Below are positions 1 to 9,144 of a DNA stretch of 64,000 nucleotides, piece by piece. A program made the position numbers and the translations under genes. The notes below the pieces were generated by a model that was given only the letters and a program-made list of their open reading frames with translations, had not been told where the DNA came from and searched no databases. The first letter of the stretch is position 1; each line of letters begins with the position of its first letter. Origin of the DNA: Moraxella boevrei DSM 14165 (GTDB taxonomy: Bacteria > Pseudomonadota > Gammaproteobacteria > Pseudomonadales > Moraxellaceae); the NCBI RefSeq assembly GCF_000379845.1, contig NZ_KB903771.1:62001-126000 (forward strand), in the 5' to 3' direction.

Positions 1-570
1 GTGTTGATTTTGGTGGGTTTGTCCATGCTTGGACTGCCATTATTAACCCAATTAGAAAAAGCAGGGGCAAAAATTTGGCAATCAATGTCACCCATTCGCC
101 AAAAAATCTTTCCATTAAACACCGTGCCAAAAGCCTTAATTGCAGGACTGTTGTGGGGATTTTTGCCGTGTGGCTTAGTGTATGGGGCATTGCTGATGGC
201 GGTCGTTGGGCGTGATACCTTGACAGGGGCGATGTTGATGTTTACGTTTGGGCTTGGTACGTTGCCGATGTTACTCGCCACGCAAGGCACGGTAGTGGCG
301 TTACAGGCTCGGATTAAACGCTTTCGCTTACGCCAAGCCAATGGCATCATTATGGCATTATCAGGGCTTGCGGTGATTTTTTTACCAATGGCAATGCACC
401 ACGGTTCACACAGTCATCACCACGAAATGCCAAACGCCCATTCCACGCAAGAACTCACACACGAACATAGCCGAATGCATGATGTGAACCATCACAGCAT
501 GCCAATGCCAACTAAATCTAATGAGCATTCACACCAACATTCACACGGCTCAGCAAACCACAATCATTAA
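1..570 (+). CDS. TauE/SafE (DsbD_2-like) membrane protein with His-rich tail, 5' partial
   Basis: The left edge cuts this gene; the GTG at base 1 is probably an internal Val codon, because members of this family usually have six helices and only about three to four are present here. The visible part has hydrophobic segments, including one with the FLPCGLVYGAL motif typical of the DsbD_2-type TauE/SafE proteins often found near cbb3 oxidase assembly genes. After the last helix (about residue 130) a tail of some 57 residues is extremely rich in His, with clusters such as SHSHHHE and HSHQHSHG, and is likely cytoplasmic or periplasmic metal-binding. A role in copper or other metal handling is inference. 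ccoI is in this window, but 60 kb away. Confidence 0.75.
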   Translation: MLILVGLSMLGLPLLTQLEKAGAKIWQSMSPIRQKIFPLNTVPKALIAGLLWGFLPCGLVYGALLMAVVGRDTLTGAMLMFTFGLGTLPMLLATQGTVVALQARIKRFRLRQANGIIMALSGLAVIFLPMAMHHGSHSHHHEMPNAHSTQELTHEHSRMHDVNHHSMPMPTKSNEHSHQHSHGSANHNH

Positions 571-587
571 TTTAAGATAAATTTAAA

Positions 588-956
588 TTAAATAGATTGT
601 TTAAAATATTGTGGTGATAATTCGGTGGTATTAATGGTAACTTGCAGTTTTTCGGCGGTGTTAATCTGCTCGACGTGTTTGACATGATGCACGATACTGT
701 CAAAAATTTGCTGAACCAGCTTAGCTTTGGTAGCTTCATCTCGTCCACTCATCAAACAAAATTGCACCGCAATAAAGCTATCTTCGCTCGGCTGTATGCC
801 GATTAGGCTGTGTGCTGATTTGTAAATACGGGATTTAATAGCAATCGATTTATCAAATTCGCCTGTTTGCCAAAGATTTTCGTTAATTTTTTTTAGCAAG
901 GTATCCGCTTGTCTTAATTGGATATTTTGGCTAGTTTCAATGATAATGTGTGGCAT
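588..956 (-). CDS. 5-carboxymethyl-2-hydroxymuconate isomerase-like (CHMI) tautomerase
   Basis: A 122-residue protein starting MPHIIIE. The catalytic N-terminal proline directly after Met and the overall length match the CHMI (HpaF) branch of the tautomerase superfamily, which isomerises unsaturated keto acids in homoprotocatechuate degradation. The region around SRIYKSAHSLIG and the central FIAVQFCLMSGR strand also fit that family. A good ribosome site (AAGGA) lies 7 nt before the ATG. No other aromatic degradation genes are nearby, so the physiological substrate is unknown; many such orphan tautomerases have no known role. Confidence 0.75.
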   Translation of the reverse strand: MPHIIIETSQNIQLRQADTLLKKINENLWQTGEFDKSIAIKSRIYKSAHSLIGIQPSEDSFIAVQFCLMSGRDEATKAKLVQQIFDSIVHHVKHVEQINTAEKLQVTINTTELSPQYFKQSI

Positions 957-1013
957 GATTTTTCCTTTTTTACACAGTTTATTTTAACAAATTTTGAAAA
1001 AATAATTTAAAAA

Positions 1014-1202
1014 TTAATCGGCAGGTTTTGCCAATTCGTTGAGTTGTTTTAGGCGTCTTTGCTGGTCGTCATAGGCTTGTTTTTGTACTCGGTAGAGTTC
1101 GTAAACACACATTTCTTCACAGCCGTTGTTGCAACATTCCCAGTCTTCGGGGTATGTGGGTTCTTCTAGTAACGGTTCGCAATTTGTTGGTTGATTAGTC
1201 AT
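1014..1202 (-). CDS. Small Cys-rich oxidoreductase-like N-terminal domain protein
   Basis: A 62-residue protein with the pattern PEDWECCNNGCEEMCVYELYR. This resembles the short Oxidoreductase-like N-terminal domain (Pfam family from memory), whose hallmark is CC-x2-GC-x2-C-V followed by an aromatic/Tyr-Arg segment. Its function is unknown; the four clustered Cys suggest metal or redox binding. The start codon overlaps the stop of the upstream broken WG-repeat gene by one base (TAATG), so the two were probably one transcript. Confidence 0.65.
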   Translation of the reverse strand: MTNQPTNCEPLLEEPTYPEDWECCNNGCEEMCVYELYRVQKQAYDDQQRRLKQLNELAKPAD

Positions 1203-1864
1203 TAGCTATCACTTAGTTTTTCTGCAATTCGGTTAATTTCTTCAAACGTATATTTAGGCTGATAAATAAACTTGCCATTATCATTCATAGTGCCATATTT
1301 CCCATTAACCATGATTAAAATAAAATCTTGCATTTTACCTTTAATCACATTAATACCGCCAAAATATTCAACGGGTACAATCAATTCACCTTTGGCATTA
1401 TAAACACCTGATTTAACATTTTTTTCGTCATTATTCCAATCGCCCTTTGTCGCAATAAATAAATTATTACTTTGCATTTTTTCTATCAAATCATACTCAA
1501 AAGCAATAATAACATGATTGGCTTTATCCAACATGCCATACTTTCCTTTGCGTTCATCCAGGTTACCTTGAGATACACCAATATATTTCGTTGTAACTAG
1601 ATAATCGGGATTTGCCGAGTATCCGACAGCACTTGGTAAATAGGGGGAATGATAATTTTTCCTTTGGTTGTCGCGTAGCCTATATAATTATTATGTTTAG
1701 CATATCTAAAAAACACAGCCATCTTTATCTGCATTTTCTTTGGGAAAAAGTACATCAACTTTGCAATACAACTCATCACTTTTGGTTAAATAGCCAAAGT
1801 CTTGGGCATTCGCTTGATGCAAGGTAATCATAGCAAGTAAAGACACAACAAAGCCAAATTTCAT
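1202..1864 (-). pseudogene. WG-repeat secreted protein, broken by two frameshifts
   Basis: Three consecutive reading frames on the minus strand add up to one protein. The first starts at ATG 1864 (AGGA upstream) with a signal peptide (MKFGFVVSLLAMITLHQANA) and runs into a stop after GCVF at a run of six T. A second frame continues RYAKHNNYIGYATTKGKI and PPIYQVLSD. The third continues SANPDYLVTTKYIGV through KGKYGMLDKANHV to the end. The recurring G-x-hydrophobic, GKI/GELIVP and PxY elements are WG (beta-propeller-like) repeats. Two single-base shifts are needed to rejoin it. It may be a decayed gene, or sequencing errors may be responsible, at least at the T6 tract. Confidence 0.7.
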
Positions 1865-1939
1865 AAAAATCCTGTTAGTCTCATTTTGTTAAAATAGATT
1901 TTTAAAATCGGTGGGTTATGCTATCGCGCACCCTACCAA

Positions 1940-4900
1940 TCAAGCTCTAATTGCCAACTGCTCAAGCAAATTTTTCACCGCTTCAATCCGCCCTTCTGGG
2001 GTAGCAAGTGCCTTTTCATCCATCATTTTTAGCCCTGTTGCCCCATTCATCTTAAACTTACTCGGATTTGACTGAATTAGCCCAATAATCGTCATCGCAT
2101 CAACTGGCGTATTGGGCGAAAATTCAAAACTGATTGACCGCTCATTACCATCGATTTTGCTAATCTCTAGCGGTTCAGCCATTAATCGTAATTGATGAAT
2201 GGCGAACAGATTTTTAGTCGGCTCGGGCAGACTGCCAAAACGGTCAAGCATTTCGCTACGGATACTAATCAAACTGTCATAGTCTTCGGCATTGCTAATT
2301 TTTTTATAAAATAGCAAGCGTTGATGTACATCACCCAGATAGTCATCAGGAATTAACGCTGATAGATGTAAATTGATATCACTGGTAAGTGAAAGTGGGG
2401 TATTTAGGTCAGATTGCTTGCCTGCTTTGATTGCTTTGGTGGCACGGTTTAGCATTTCCATATATAGGTTAAAACCGATTGCTTGCATATTGCCACTTTG
2501 TTGTTTACCCAGTAGCTCGCCTGCCCCACGAATTTCCAAATCTTCACTGGCAAGCATAAATCCAGCCCCCAATGTATTAGCTTTACTAATGGCATCAAGG
2601 CGTTTTTGGGCATCAGCGGTCAAGCCTTTGATAGATGGCACAAGCAAATAACAATAGGCTTGATGATGACTACGCCCTACTCGCCCACGCAGTTGATGAA
2701 GTTGTGCTAAACCAAATTTATCAGCACGGTTGATAATAATGGTGTTGGCATTGGGAATATCAATCCCTGTTTCAATAATGGTGGTACACACAAGTACGTT
2801 ATATTTTTTATGGTAAAAAGATTGCATGACCTGTTCTAGTTCTCGTTCTTTCATTTGTCCGTGAGCTACTGCAACTCGGGCTTCTGTCACCAATTCTCGC
2901 ACGGTTTCTGCCATACGTTCAATACTTGCCACATCATTATGCAACAAAAACACTTGCCCGCCACGCAACAATTCTCGTAACATGGCTTCTTTTAACAAGT
3001 TATCCGATTTTTGCATGACAAAGGTTTTAATCGCCAAGCGTCTAGCAGGTGGGGTTGCGATGATTGACATATTTCGCATACCTGACAACGCCATATTGAG
3101 CGTGCGTGGAATGGGCGTTGCGGTCATGGAAAGTACGTCCACGTCCGATTGCATGGCTTTTATCCGCTCTTTATCACGCACACCAAAACGGTGTTCTTCA
3201 TCAATAATCATCAAGCCCAATTTTTTAAACCTAATATCATTTTGTAACAATCGGTGCGTACCGATAATAATGTCAATTTTGCCGTCCGCCAAATCCGCAA
3301 TGATTTTATCATGTTGTTTTTTGGTGCCAAAACGAGACAAACTTTCAATGCGAATCGCCCAATCTGCAAATCTGTCCATAAAATTGTCTTCATGTTGCCC
3401 TGCCAACAGCGTGGTTGGCACTAGTACCGCCACTTGATAACCTGACTGCACCGCAATAAATGCCGACCGCATGGCAACTTCCGTTTTACCAAAACCCACA
3501 TCACCACAAATCAGCCTATCCATTGGCTTATTTTGTTTCATGTCATGAATAACCGCTTCAATCGCATTGGCTTGGTCTGGGGTTTCTTCAAAGGCAAATT
3601 GACTGGCGAACAAATCATATTGAATTTGGTCAAAGGCAAAATTTATCCCCACTTTTGCATCACGGCGAGCCTGCACATTTAACAATTCCGCCGCCACATC
3701 ATGAATTTGGCTTAAGGCTTTTCGTTTGGCTTTATCCCATTTTCCGCTACCAATACTATGAAGTGGTGCAGTCGCCACATCGCCCCCAGCGTAACGGCTA
3801 ATCAGTTGCAAATTTGCCACAGGCACATAAATACTGGCATCATCAGCATAGGTCAGGTGAATAAATTCCTGCATTTGTTTGTCAATATCAAGGGTAATCA
3901 AACCCTGATAACGCCCCACGCCAAAATCAATATGCACCACAGGGTCGCCAACATTCATCTCGCTGACAGATTTTACCAAAAATTCGTCCGAAACATCACT
4001 TTGTCTGCGTCTGCGAGTTTGCAACACTTGCCTACCAAAAATTTGTGTTTCTGAAATAATCACAAATTTATCGCTAAGCCATGCGCCACGCTCAATCGGA
4101 GCAATGGTTAAAGCGATTTTTTGTTCCGATAAATGGTGTAAAAATTCGCCCAAGTTCGCCACGATTTTGACAGTTAATTTATTTTTTAACAAATCGGTCA
4201 AAATCTCTCGCCTGCCTGCCGTCTCTGCCACTAATAATACTGGCAAATCAATTTCTTGAATAAAATTTAACAAATATTGCAACGGTTCGGCTAATTTATG
4301 GTCAATATTTAACGTGGGTGGTGTTTGGGTATCAGCATTTATCACACCATTTTTCTCGGCAAAATTTTGTTCACTTATCAAAATTCGTGAATAGTTTGCC
4401 AATTTTTCATAAAAAATATGTTCCGCTAAATACAGCATATTCGGGGCTAAAATCGGTTTTTCCACGTTGTATCTGCGGTCGTGGTAGCGTTGATTGACTT
4501 GTTGCCAACAATGTTGATAAGCCGTTTCCGCCTGACTATCAATAATAAATAAACTATCTTTGGGTAAATAATTAAAAAAATCGCTACCAGATTGCCATAT
4601 TTCTTTTTCAAAAAATAACGGTTGATAATATTCAATGCCTGACGGCGATAAGCCATTCATCACATCTTGATAAAATTCAATTTTTCTGGCACTCACCGTG
4701 TCAAACGTACTGGCAAAATTGGCTCGGAAAGTTTCTTTGCCTGTTTCTAGCGGAAATTCTTTAGCAGGTAAAATCTGAAAACTGGATATTTTACCCAAAA
4801 TTGGCGATTGGTTTTTATCAGTTTTTTTAAAAAATTTGTTAAACTCTGCATATAAATGTGGATCATCTAATCGCAATTCTTCTATATCATTTTGGGTCAA

Positions 4901-5539
4901 ACTGCGTTGGGTTTTGGGATTAAAAAAACGAATACTGTCAATCTCGTCATCAAACAATTCAATACGAACAGGAAACGGTTGCCCCACCGCAAACAAATCA
5001 ATCACGCTACCACGCACGGCAAATTCACTTGGTTCAAACACATTATCCACCGCATGATAGCCTGCTTGTACTAGGCGTTGGCGTTCGGTTTCTATTTCAA
5101 ATTTATCGCCAACGGATAAATCAAAATGTTGCCCAATTAGCCATTGAATTGGGGCTACTCTGTGAGCTAACGTTTGTACACTGATTAACAAAATCCCTTG
5201 TGTTGGCATTTGTGTTAATAGGCGAATACGCTCGGCAATGATATCTTGGTGGGGCGATAGCTCGTCATACACCAAGGTTTCCCAATCAGGAAAAACATGA
5301 GCGTCCACGCCACAAAAACGTAATTCGGTCTCTAACTGATTGACACGGTTTTGGTCAGGGGTAACCACGACTTTTAGGCGGTTATGTTGTTCGTTGCTAG
5401 GCTCGTTTAAACTGGCAAGCCATAGGGCTTCGCTCATGCCTTGTAAATTGCCAAGCCAACGTTTTTCGGTAGCTTTGATTGGATTGGCAAAGGTTTGTTG
5501 ATTAATCGTATGAAATAATTGGTTAATTGTGCTTTTCAT
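1940..5539 (-). CDS. mfd: Transcription-repair coupling factor Mfd
   Basis: This 1199-residue ATP-dependent translocase removes RNA polymerase stalled at DNA damage and recruits UvrA. In order it shows the UvrB-like N-terminal part with the LRFCGVDAHVFPDWE region, the RNA-polymerase-interacting CarD-like domain near residue 538 (VVHIDFGVGRYQGL), the RecG-like helicase with Walker A GDVGFGKTE near residue 683 and DEEH near 780, the TRG-type motif region (QLRGRVGRS), and a C-terminal UvrA-masking domain. The length is close to the E. coli protein (about 1148) with small insertions. It is monocistronic as far as can be seen, facing away from the haem-uptake genes. Several long frames on the opposite strand are shadows. 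Confidence 0.97.
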   Translation of the reverse strand: MKSTINQLFHTINQQTFANPIKATEKRWLGNLQGMSEALWLASLNEPSNEQHNRLKVVVTPDQNRVNQLETELRFCGVDAHVFPDWETLVYDELSPHQDIIAERIRLLTQMPTQGILLISVQTLAHRVAPIQWLIGQHFDLSVGDKFEIETERQRLVQAGYHAVDNVFEPSEFAVRGSVIDLFAVGQPFPVRIELFDDEIDSIRFFNPKTQRSLTQNDIEELRLDDPHLYAEFNKFFKKTDKNQSPILGKISSFQILPAKEFPLETGKETFRANFASTFDTVSARKIEFYQDVMNGLSPSGIEYYQPLFFEKEIWQSGSDFFNYLPKDSLFIIDSQAETAYQHCWQQVNQRYHDRRYNVEKPILAPNMLYLAEHIFYEKLANYSRILISEQNFAEKNGVINADTQTPPTLNIDHKLAEPLQYLLNFIQEIDLPVLLVAETAGRREILTDLLKNKLTVKIVANLGEFLHHLSEQKIALTIAPIERGAWLSDKFVIISETQIFGRQVLQTRRRRQSDVSDEFLVKSVSEMNVGDPVVHIDFGVGRYQGLITLDIDKQMQEFIHLTYADDASIYVPVANLQLISRYAGGDVATAPLHSIGSGKWDKAKRKALSQIHDVAAELLNVQARRDAKVGINFAFDQIQYDLFASQFAFEETPDQANAIEAVIHDMKQNKPMDRLICGDVGFGKTEVAMRSAFIAVQSGYQVAVLVPTTLLAGQHEDNFMDRFADWAIRIESLSRFGTKKQHDKIIADLADGKIDIIIGTHRLLQNDIRFKKLGLMIIDEEHRFGVRDKERIKAMQSDVDVLSMTATPIPRTLNMALSGMRNMSIIATPPARRLAIKTFVMQKSDNLLKEAMLRELLRGGQVFLLHNDVASIERMAETVRELVTEARVAVAHGQMKERELEQVMQSFYHKKYNVLVCTTIIETGIDIPNANTIIINRADKFGLAQLHQLRGRVGRSHHQAYCYLLVPSIKGLTADAQKRLDAISKANTLGAGFMLASEDLEIRGAGELLGKQQSGNMQAIGFNLYMEMLNRATKAIKAGKQSDLNTPLSLTSDINLHLSALIPDDYLGDVHQRLLFYKKISNAEDYDSLISIRSEMLDRFGSLPEPTKNLFAIHQLRLMAEPLEISKIDGNERSISFEFSPNTPVDAMTIIGLIQSNPSKFKMNGATGLKMMDEKALATPEGRIEAVKNLLEQLAIRA

Positions 5540-5667
5540 TGACTTTTTATCTGATAAATAATTTTATCGCTATTATGAGTTATTTTGGTTCATTTTTAAA
5601 GATTTTATCACGTTGTTTTTGTAACGTTACACAAATTTTATATCTAAATAATAATTATTTCTATTTG

Positions 5668-5686
5668 TATCTTGATTATCATTTAT
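5668..5686 (+). promoter_or_regulatory. Probable Fur box before the haem receptor gene
   Basis: The 19 bases TATCTTGATTATCATTTAT match about 12 of 19 positions of the classical Fur box GATAATGATAATCATTATC, including TTGAT and ATCATT. A second AT-rich dyad (AAATAATAATTATTT) begins just upstream at about 5646. A TATAGT -10-like hexamer follows at 5691. The site lies 70-90 bases before the TonB-receptor ATG, as expected for iron-repressed haem uptake. The match is partial and the region is AT-rich. Confidence 0.5.
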
Positions 5687-5755
5687 TTTTTATAGTAAAA
5701 TTTAAAAATCTTATCTCTTTATTCATAAATTTTCACTAAAAATTAAATAATACTT

Positions 5756-7837
5756 ATGCTAATTCCAAAAAGTAAACTGTACACCACGGTTAAATTGCTC
5801 GGTTTATCAACGATTGGGTTGTCTTATCAAGTTGGCTTTGCCCAAACTAGCGACGTCAATGATACGCCAACGGCAACGCTTGATACGATTGTAATTACTG
5901 CAAGCCGTACCGAAAAAGGAATGAAAGAAGCCCCTATTCCGATTAGTGTCATTGGTAAAAAACAGCTCGAAGAGCATCAAGCACGCACGCTAAAACAAGC
6001 CTTAGAGTTATTGCCACAAGTGCAACTTCGCCCTTTACATGGCAAGACGGGTTATGAAGTAGTGATGCAAGGCTTTGAAGGCAATCAAGTATTGGTGCTG
6101 ATTGATGGCTTGCCAATTACGGCAAGTACAGGCTCAACGGTGAATTTAAGTCAATATTTGAATGTGGATGTTGAACAAATTGAAGTGATTCAAGGTGCGT
6201 CATCAGCACAATATGGTAGTTCAGCAATGGGCGGTGTGATTAATGTGATTACCAAACGGTTAAAACCGAATGACAACAAACGGATAACAGGGCATCTTTC
6301 TACAGATATTGGTACGAATTTTTCGCAGAATCCGTCTGATAAATCATTGGATGATAATTATCGGTTTGTTGGATTCAGTAGCGATATCCAACTTGACACA
6401 CAGGGTGATTGGATGGCTCGAATTTCAGCATCACAGCTTGATGATAAGGGCTTGAGCGTGGATAATCATGAATGGGACAGACTCAAAGATAGTACCAAAC
6501 AAACCCAAGTTACCACCAAATTGCAATACAAACCAATCCAACCTAAATATTTGCAAAATGTATGGTTTGAAGTTGGCAATTATCAAGAATCAGATATCAG
6601 TCGTTTTAGCGAATTTAAAGCCCCAATAACTTATCCAAATTTACGTGAAGAAGAGATTGATAAACAACGATTTTCCACAGGGTTTAGCCACCAATTTAAT
6701 GATTTAAACAATCGATTAAAAGGTTCAAAACTGCAAGGCTCAATCTTATCAGAAAAATATGATAGCTCGTCAAATACGTCGGTTTTTGGGGTAAATACGG
6801 TACAACGCCATGCTAAAATTGATACCAAATTGACTCAGTTACAGTTGGATTTGCCAAGTATTCAATGGGAAAACCACGCACATTTGGTGCAGTTAGGTAT
6901 CAATTATCAACACGATAGTTTGCTCCAAACTAATAATGGTAACAGCGAACTTAGCAACAATGATGTAACACGAGATGTACAGGAATTTTATGTACAAGAC
7001 GATTGGTTAATCGGTGAAAATTGGGAAATTTTAGCAGGTGCAAGATATCAACATGACAGCGATTTTGGTGAACATCTCGCCCCAAAAGTTTCGGTGAAAT
7101 ATAACCAGCTTGGTAAAACAGGCATTCGCCATATTTGGAGAGCGAGCGTTGGTGAGGGTTATCGTGTACCAAATTTAAAAGAGCGTTATTATCTGTTTGA
7201 CCATAGTAATTTAGGCTATAAAGTACGTGGCAATCCTGAACTTGTGCCTGAAACATCCACAAGTTATCAGCTTGGGTATCAAAGCGATTTAAAGCCAAAT
7301 TTATCACTGGCTATTAATTTTTTTTATAATGATATTGAAAATTTAATTCAAACCGATGCCACAAGACCAATTGATTATGAAAATAATGGGGCAATTGCTA
7401 TTTATCAATATGAAAATGTGTCTAATGCCAAAACCTATGGCGGTGATGTAGCGATTCATTGGCAACCACGTAATAACATGGATTTACAGCTGAATTATGG
7501 CTATGTACATACGCTCAATGAGCACACCAATACACCATTGACTAAACGCCCAAAACATAAAGTTGGCTTAATTGCAAATTATGATATTTCACCGACATTA
7601 ACGTGGATTAATCAGCTTAATTATGAAGACAAACATTTGCTAGATACGAATAGCAACAGCTATTCACCTGCATGGTGGACTTGGCATACACGATTAAATT
7701 ATAAAGTAAATCAAAAACTTAGGTTCTATACCACCATTAATAATGTGTTAGATAAACAGCGAGATGTAACAAATAAAGATGACCAAAGTAACCTTGATAA
7801 TCGTCAATGGTTAATCGGTGCAACTTATCAATTTTAG
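5756..7837 (+). CDS. TonB-dependent haem receptor (HmuR/HemR type)
   Basis: A 693-residue outer-membrane receptor. A signal peptide ends near GFAQ (about residue 30) and is followed by a TonB box-like LDTIVITA, a plug domain (LKQALELLPQV, QVLVLIDGLPI, SAQYGSSAMGGVINVITK) and a 22-strand barrel ending in a C-terminal Phe (GATYQF). The segment YRVPNLKERYY...GNPELVPE corresponds to the FRAP and NPDL boxes typical of haem and haemoglobin receptors. The next gene, a HmuY-like lipoprotein, supports haem as substrate. A likely Fur box lies upstream. The specific haem source (free haem, haemoglobin, other) cannot be told. Confidence 0.85.
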   Translation: MLIPKSKLYTTVKLLGLSTIGLSYQVGFAQTSDVNDTPTATLDTIVITASRTEKGMKEAPIPISVIGKKQLEEHQARTLKQALELLPQVQLRPLHGKTGYEVVMQGFEGNQVLVLIDGLPITASTGSTVNLSQYLNVDVEQIEVIQGASSAQYGSSAMGGVINVITKRLKPNDNKRITGHLSTDIGTNFSQNPSDKSLDDNYRFVGFSSDIQLDTQGDWMARISASQLDDKGLSVDNHEWDRLKDSTKQTQVTTKLQYKPIQPKYLQNVWFEVGNYQESDISRFSEFKAPITYPNLREEEIDKQRFSTGFSHQFNDLNNRLKGSKLQGSILSEKYDSSSNTSVFGVNTVQRHAKIDTKLTQLQLDLPSIQWENHAHLVQLGINYQHDSLLQTNNGNSELSNNDVTRDVQEFYVQDDWLIGENWEILAGARYQHDSDFGEHLAPKVSVKYNQLGKTGIRHIWRASVGEGYRVPNLKERYYLFDHSNLGYKVRGNPELVPETSTSYQLGYQSDLKPNLSLAINFFYNDIENLIQTDATRPIDYENNGAIAIYQYENVSNAKTYGGDVAIHWQPRNNMDLQLNYGYVHTLNEHTNTPLTKRPKHKVGLIANYDISPTLTWINQLNYEDKHLLDTNSNSYSPAWWTWHTRLNYKVNQKLRFYTTINNVLDKQRDVTNKDDQSNLDNRQWLIGATYQF

Positions 7838-7862
7838 ATTTTTAACAACAGGAGAAATCATC

Positions 7863-9074
7863 ATGAAACATCAATTAACGCTACTATCAATAGCTTTATT
7901 CAGTATCACTTTAACGGCTTGTGGCGGTTCAAGTAACAATACAACCAATACCAATAACACCGCCAATCCTGACTCAGGCAAAACTTTTAGCGATTCGGCA
8001 ACTTGGACAGTCAACAGTAATGTCAGCTCTTTGAATATAACCATGCCAAAAGTGTATTGTTATGACTTTAACAGTAAGGCAGAAGTCAGCTGTGATACTA
8101 CAACTTGGGATTTAAAATTTGATACCACAGGGCGTACGCCAAGTCTATGGTCAAATAGCGGTATTAGTGGCAAAGGTCAAGGCGGTGCATTAGGCTTGTT
8201 CAAATGGTCAGAATTAAAAACTTATGCTACTGCTACCGTTGACCCTGTAAGCAAACAAAATATTGCTAATCGTTATTTGACCGATACAGCAAGTGGTATC
8301 TTTGGCACACAAGCTTGGTATGAGTACAACGCAACAAATCACCAGTTACAACCAAATAACCGTGTGTATTTAATTACCACTGATAGCACAAACCCAACGA
8401 CTACCAGTTCGGTACAAATGCCAATTTTTGCGGTACAAATTATCAATTATTATAATACAGCAGGGGCTTCAGGGCATCCAACCTTACGTTGGATTGATAC
8501 TGCTACGCCAAATGATGTAAAAATCAAAACATTTGATGCATCAGCAACCACACAATACATTAACCTAAAAACAGGTGAAATCACAACCAAAGACGGTGAT
8601 TGGCATATCGCATTAAATCGTTTTAATGTACAATTAAACGGCGGTGTTAGCGGTAGCAAAAAAGTAGCAGGCTTTTTAGCAAAAACACCAACAGGCTACT
8701 ATGATGACAATGGCAAAGCGATTGCGGATAAATTTAACAAAAACAATATCGATGAAAGCCTAGCTGACCTAAAAGATATAGCTAACTATAAACTACCAAC
8801 ATCCACCCGTCAATGGGTGTCTGATAGCCAAAGTTCGGTGTTAAATCCTACCTATACAGGCAGTTATCCAAACCTACTGGATTTTGGTTGGTACACTTAT
8901 AACCCAACCAATCATAAAATTGCGGTAAAAACAGAGGAAACAACCCAAGGTGCGTTATTACGCTCAGGCGAAGGGAACAGCTATGCTCGTATGCATCTGA
9001 CAGATATTCAATACCAATCTAATGAAGCATTGCCAAATATTTGGAAGTTTGAATTTGACATTCAACCAAAATAA
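7863..9074 (+). CDS. HmuY-family haem-binding lipoprotein
   Basis: A 403-residue lipoprotein: MKHQ signal peptide with lipobox LTAC followed by GGSSNN and an Asn/Thr-rich linker. The ATG at 7863 is preferred over an upstream in-frame start at 7818 that overlaps the receptor gene, because AGGAG lies just before it and the signal peptide starts there. The region near residue 244 (GDWHIALNRFNVQLNGG) matches the central signature of HmuY (Trp-Asp/His-Ile-Ala-Phe then Asn-Gly). HmuY proteins take haem and pass it to a TonB receptor; the tight linkage to such a receptor supports that role. The copy here is longer than the Porphyromonas protein (about 216), as is common in proteobacterial members. 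Confidence 0.75.
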   Translation: MKHQLTLLSIALFSITLTACGGSSNNTTNTNNTANPDSGKTFSDSATWTVNSNVSSLNITMPKVYCYDFNSKAEVSCDTTTWDLKFDTTGRTPSLWSNSGISGKGQGGALGLFKWSELKTYATATVDPVSKQNIANRYLTDTASGIFGTQAWYEYNATNHQLQPNNRVYLITTDSTNPTTTSSVQMPIFAVQIINYYNTAGASGHPTLRWIDTATPNDVKIKTFDASATTQYINLKTGEITTKDGDWHIALNRFNVQLNGGVSGSKKVAGFLAKTPTGYYDDNGKAIADKFNKNNIDESLADLKDIANYKLPTSTRQWVSDSQSSVLNPTYTGSYPNLLDFGWYTYNPTNHKIAVKTEETTQGALLRSGEGNSYARMHLTDIQYQSNEALPNIWKFEFDIQPK

Positions 9075-9099
9075 CCTGTATTATCAATTTAATATTCAA

Positions 9100-9130
9100 A
9101 AATAGCCTATCTTTATAGGCTATTTGTTTA
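9100..9130 (+). terminator. Rho-independent terminator after the HmuY gene
   Basis: An 11-bp perfect stem AAATAGCCTAT / ATAGGCTATTT with a four-base CTTT loop, followed by a T-rich stretch. It stands between convergent genes and may also end the GAPDH-family transcript from the other side. Confidence 0.85.
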
Positions 9131-9144
9131 CAGCATACAGCTTC

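Noticed and set aside
2982-3437. A 151-codon frame opposite mfd
   Set aside because: Antisense shadow of the conserved helicase domain.
5527-5739. A 70-codon frame upstream of the haem receptor
   Set aside because: Composition is that of AT-rich intergenic DNA (Phe, Ile, Leu, Asn), and it overlaps the Fur box and promoter region.
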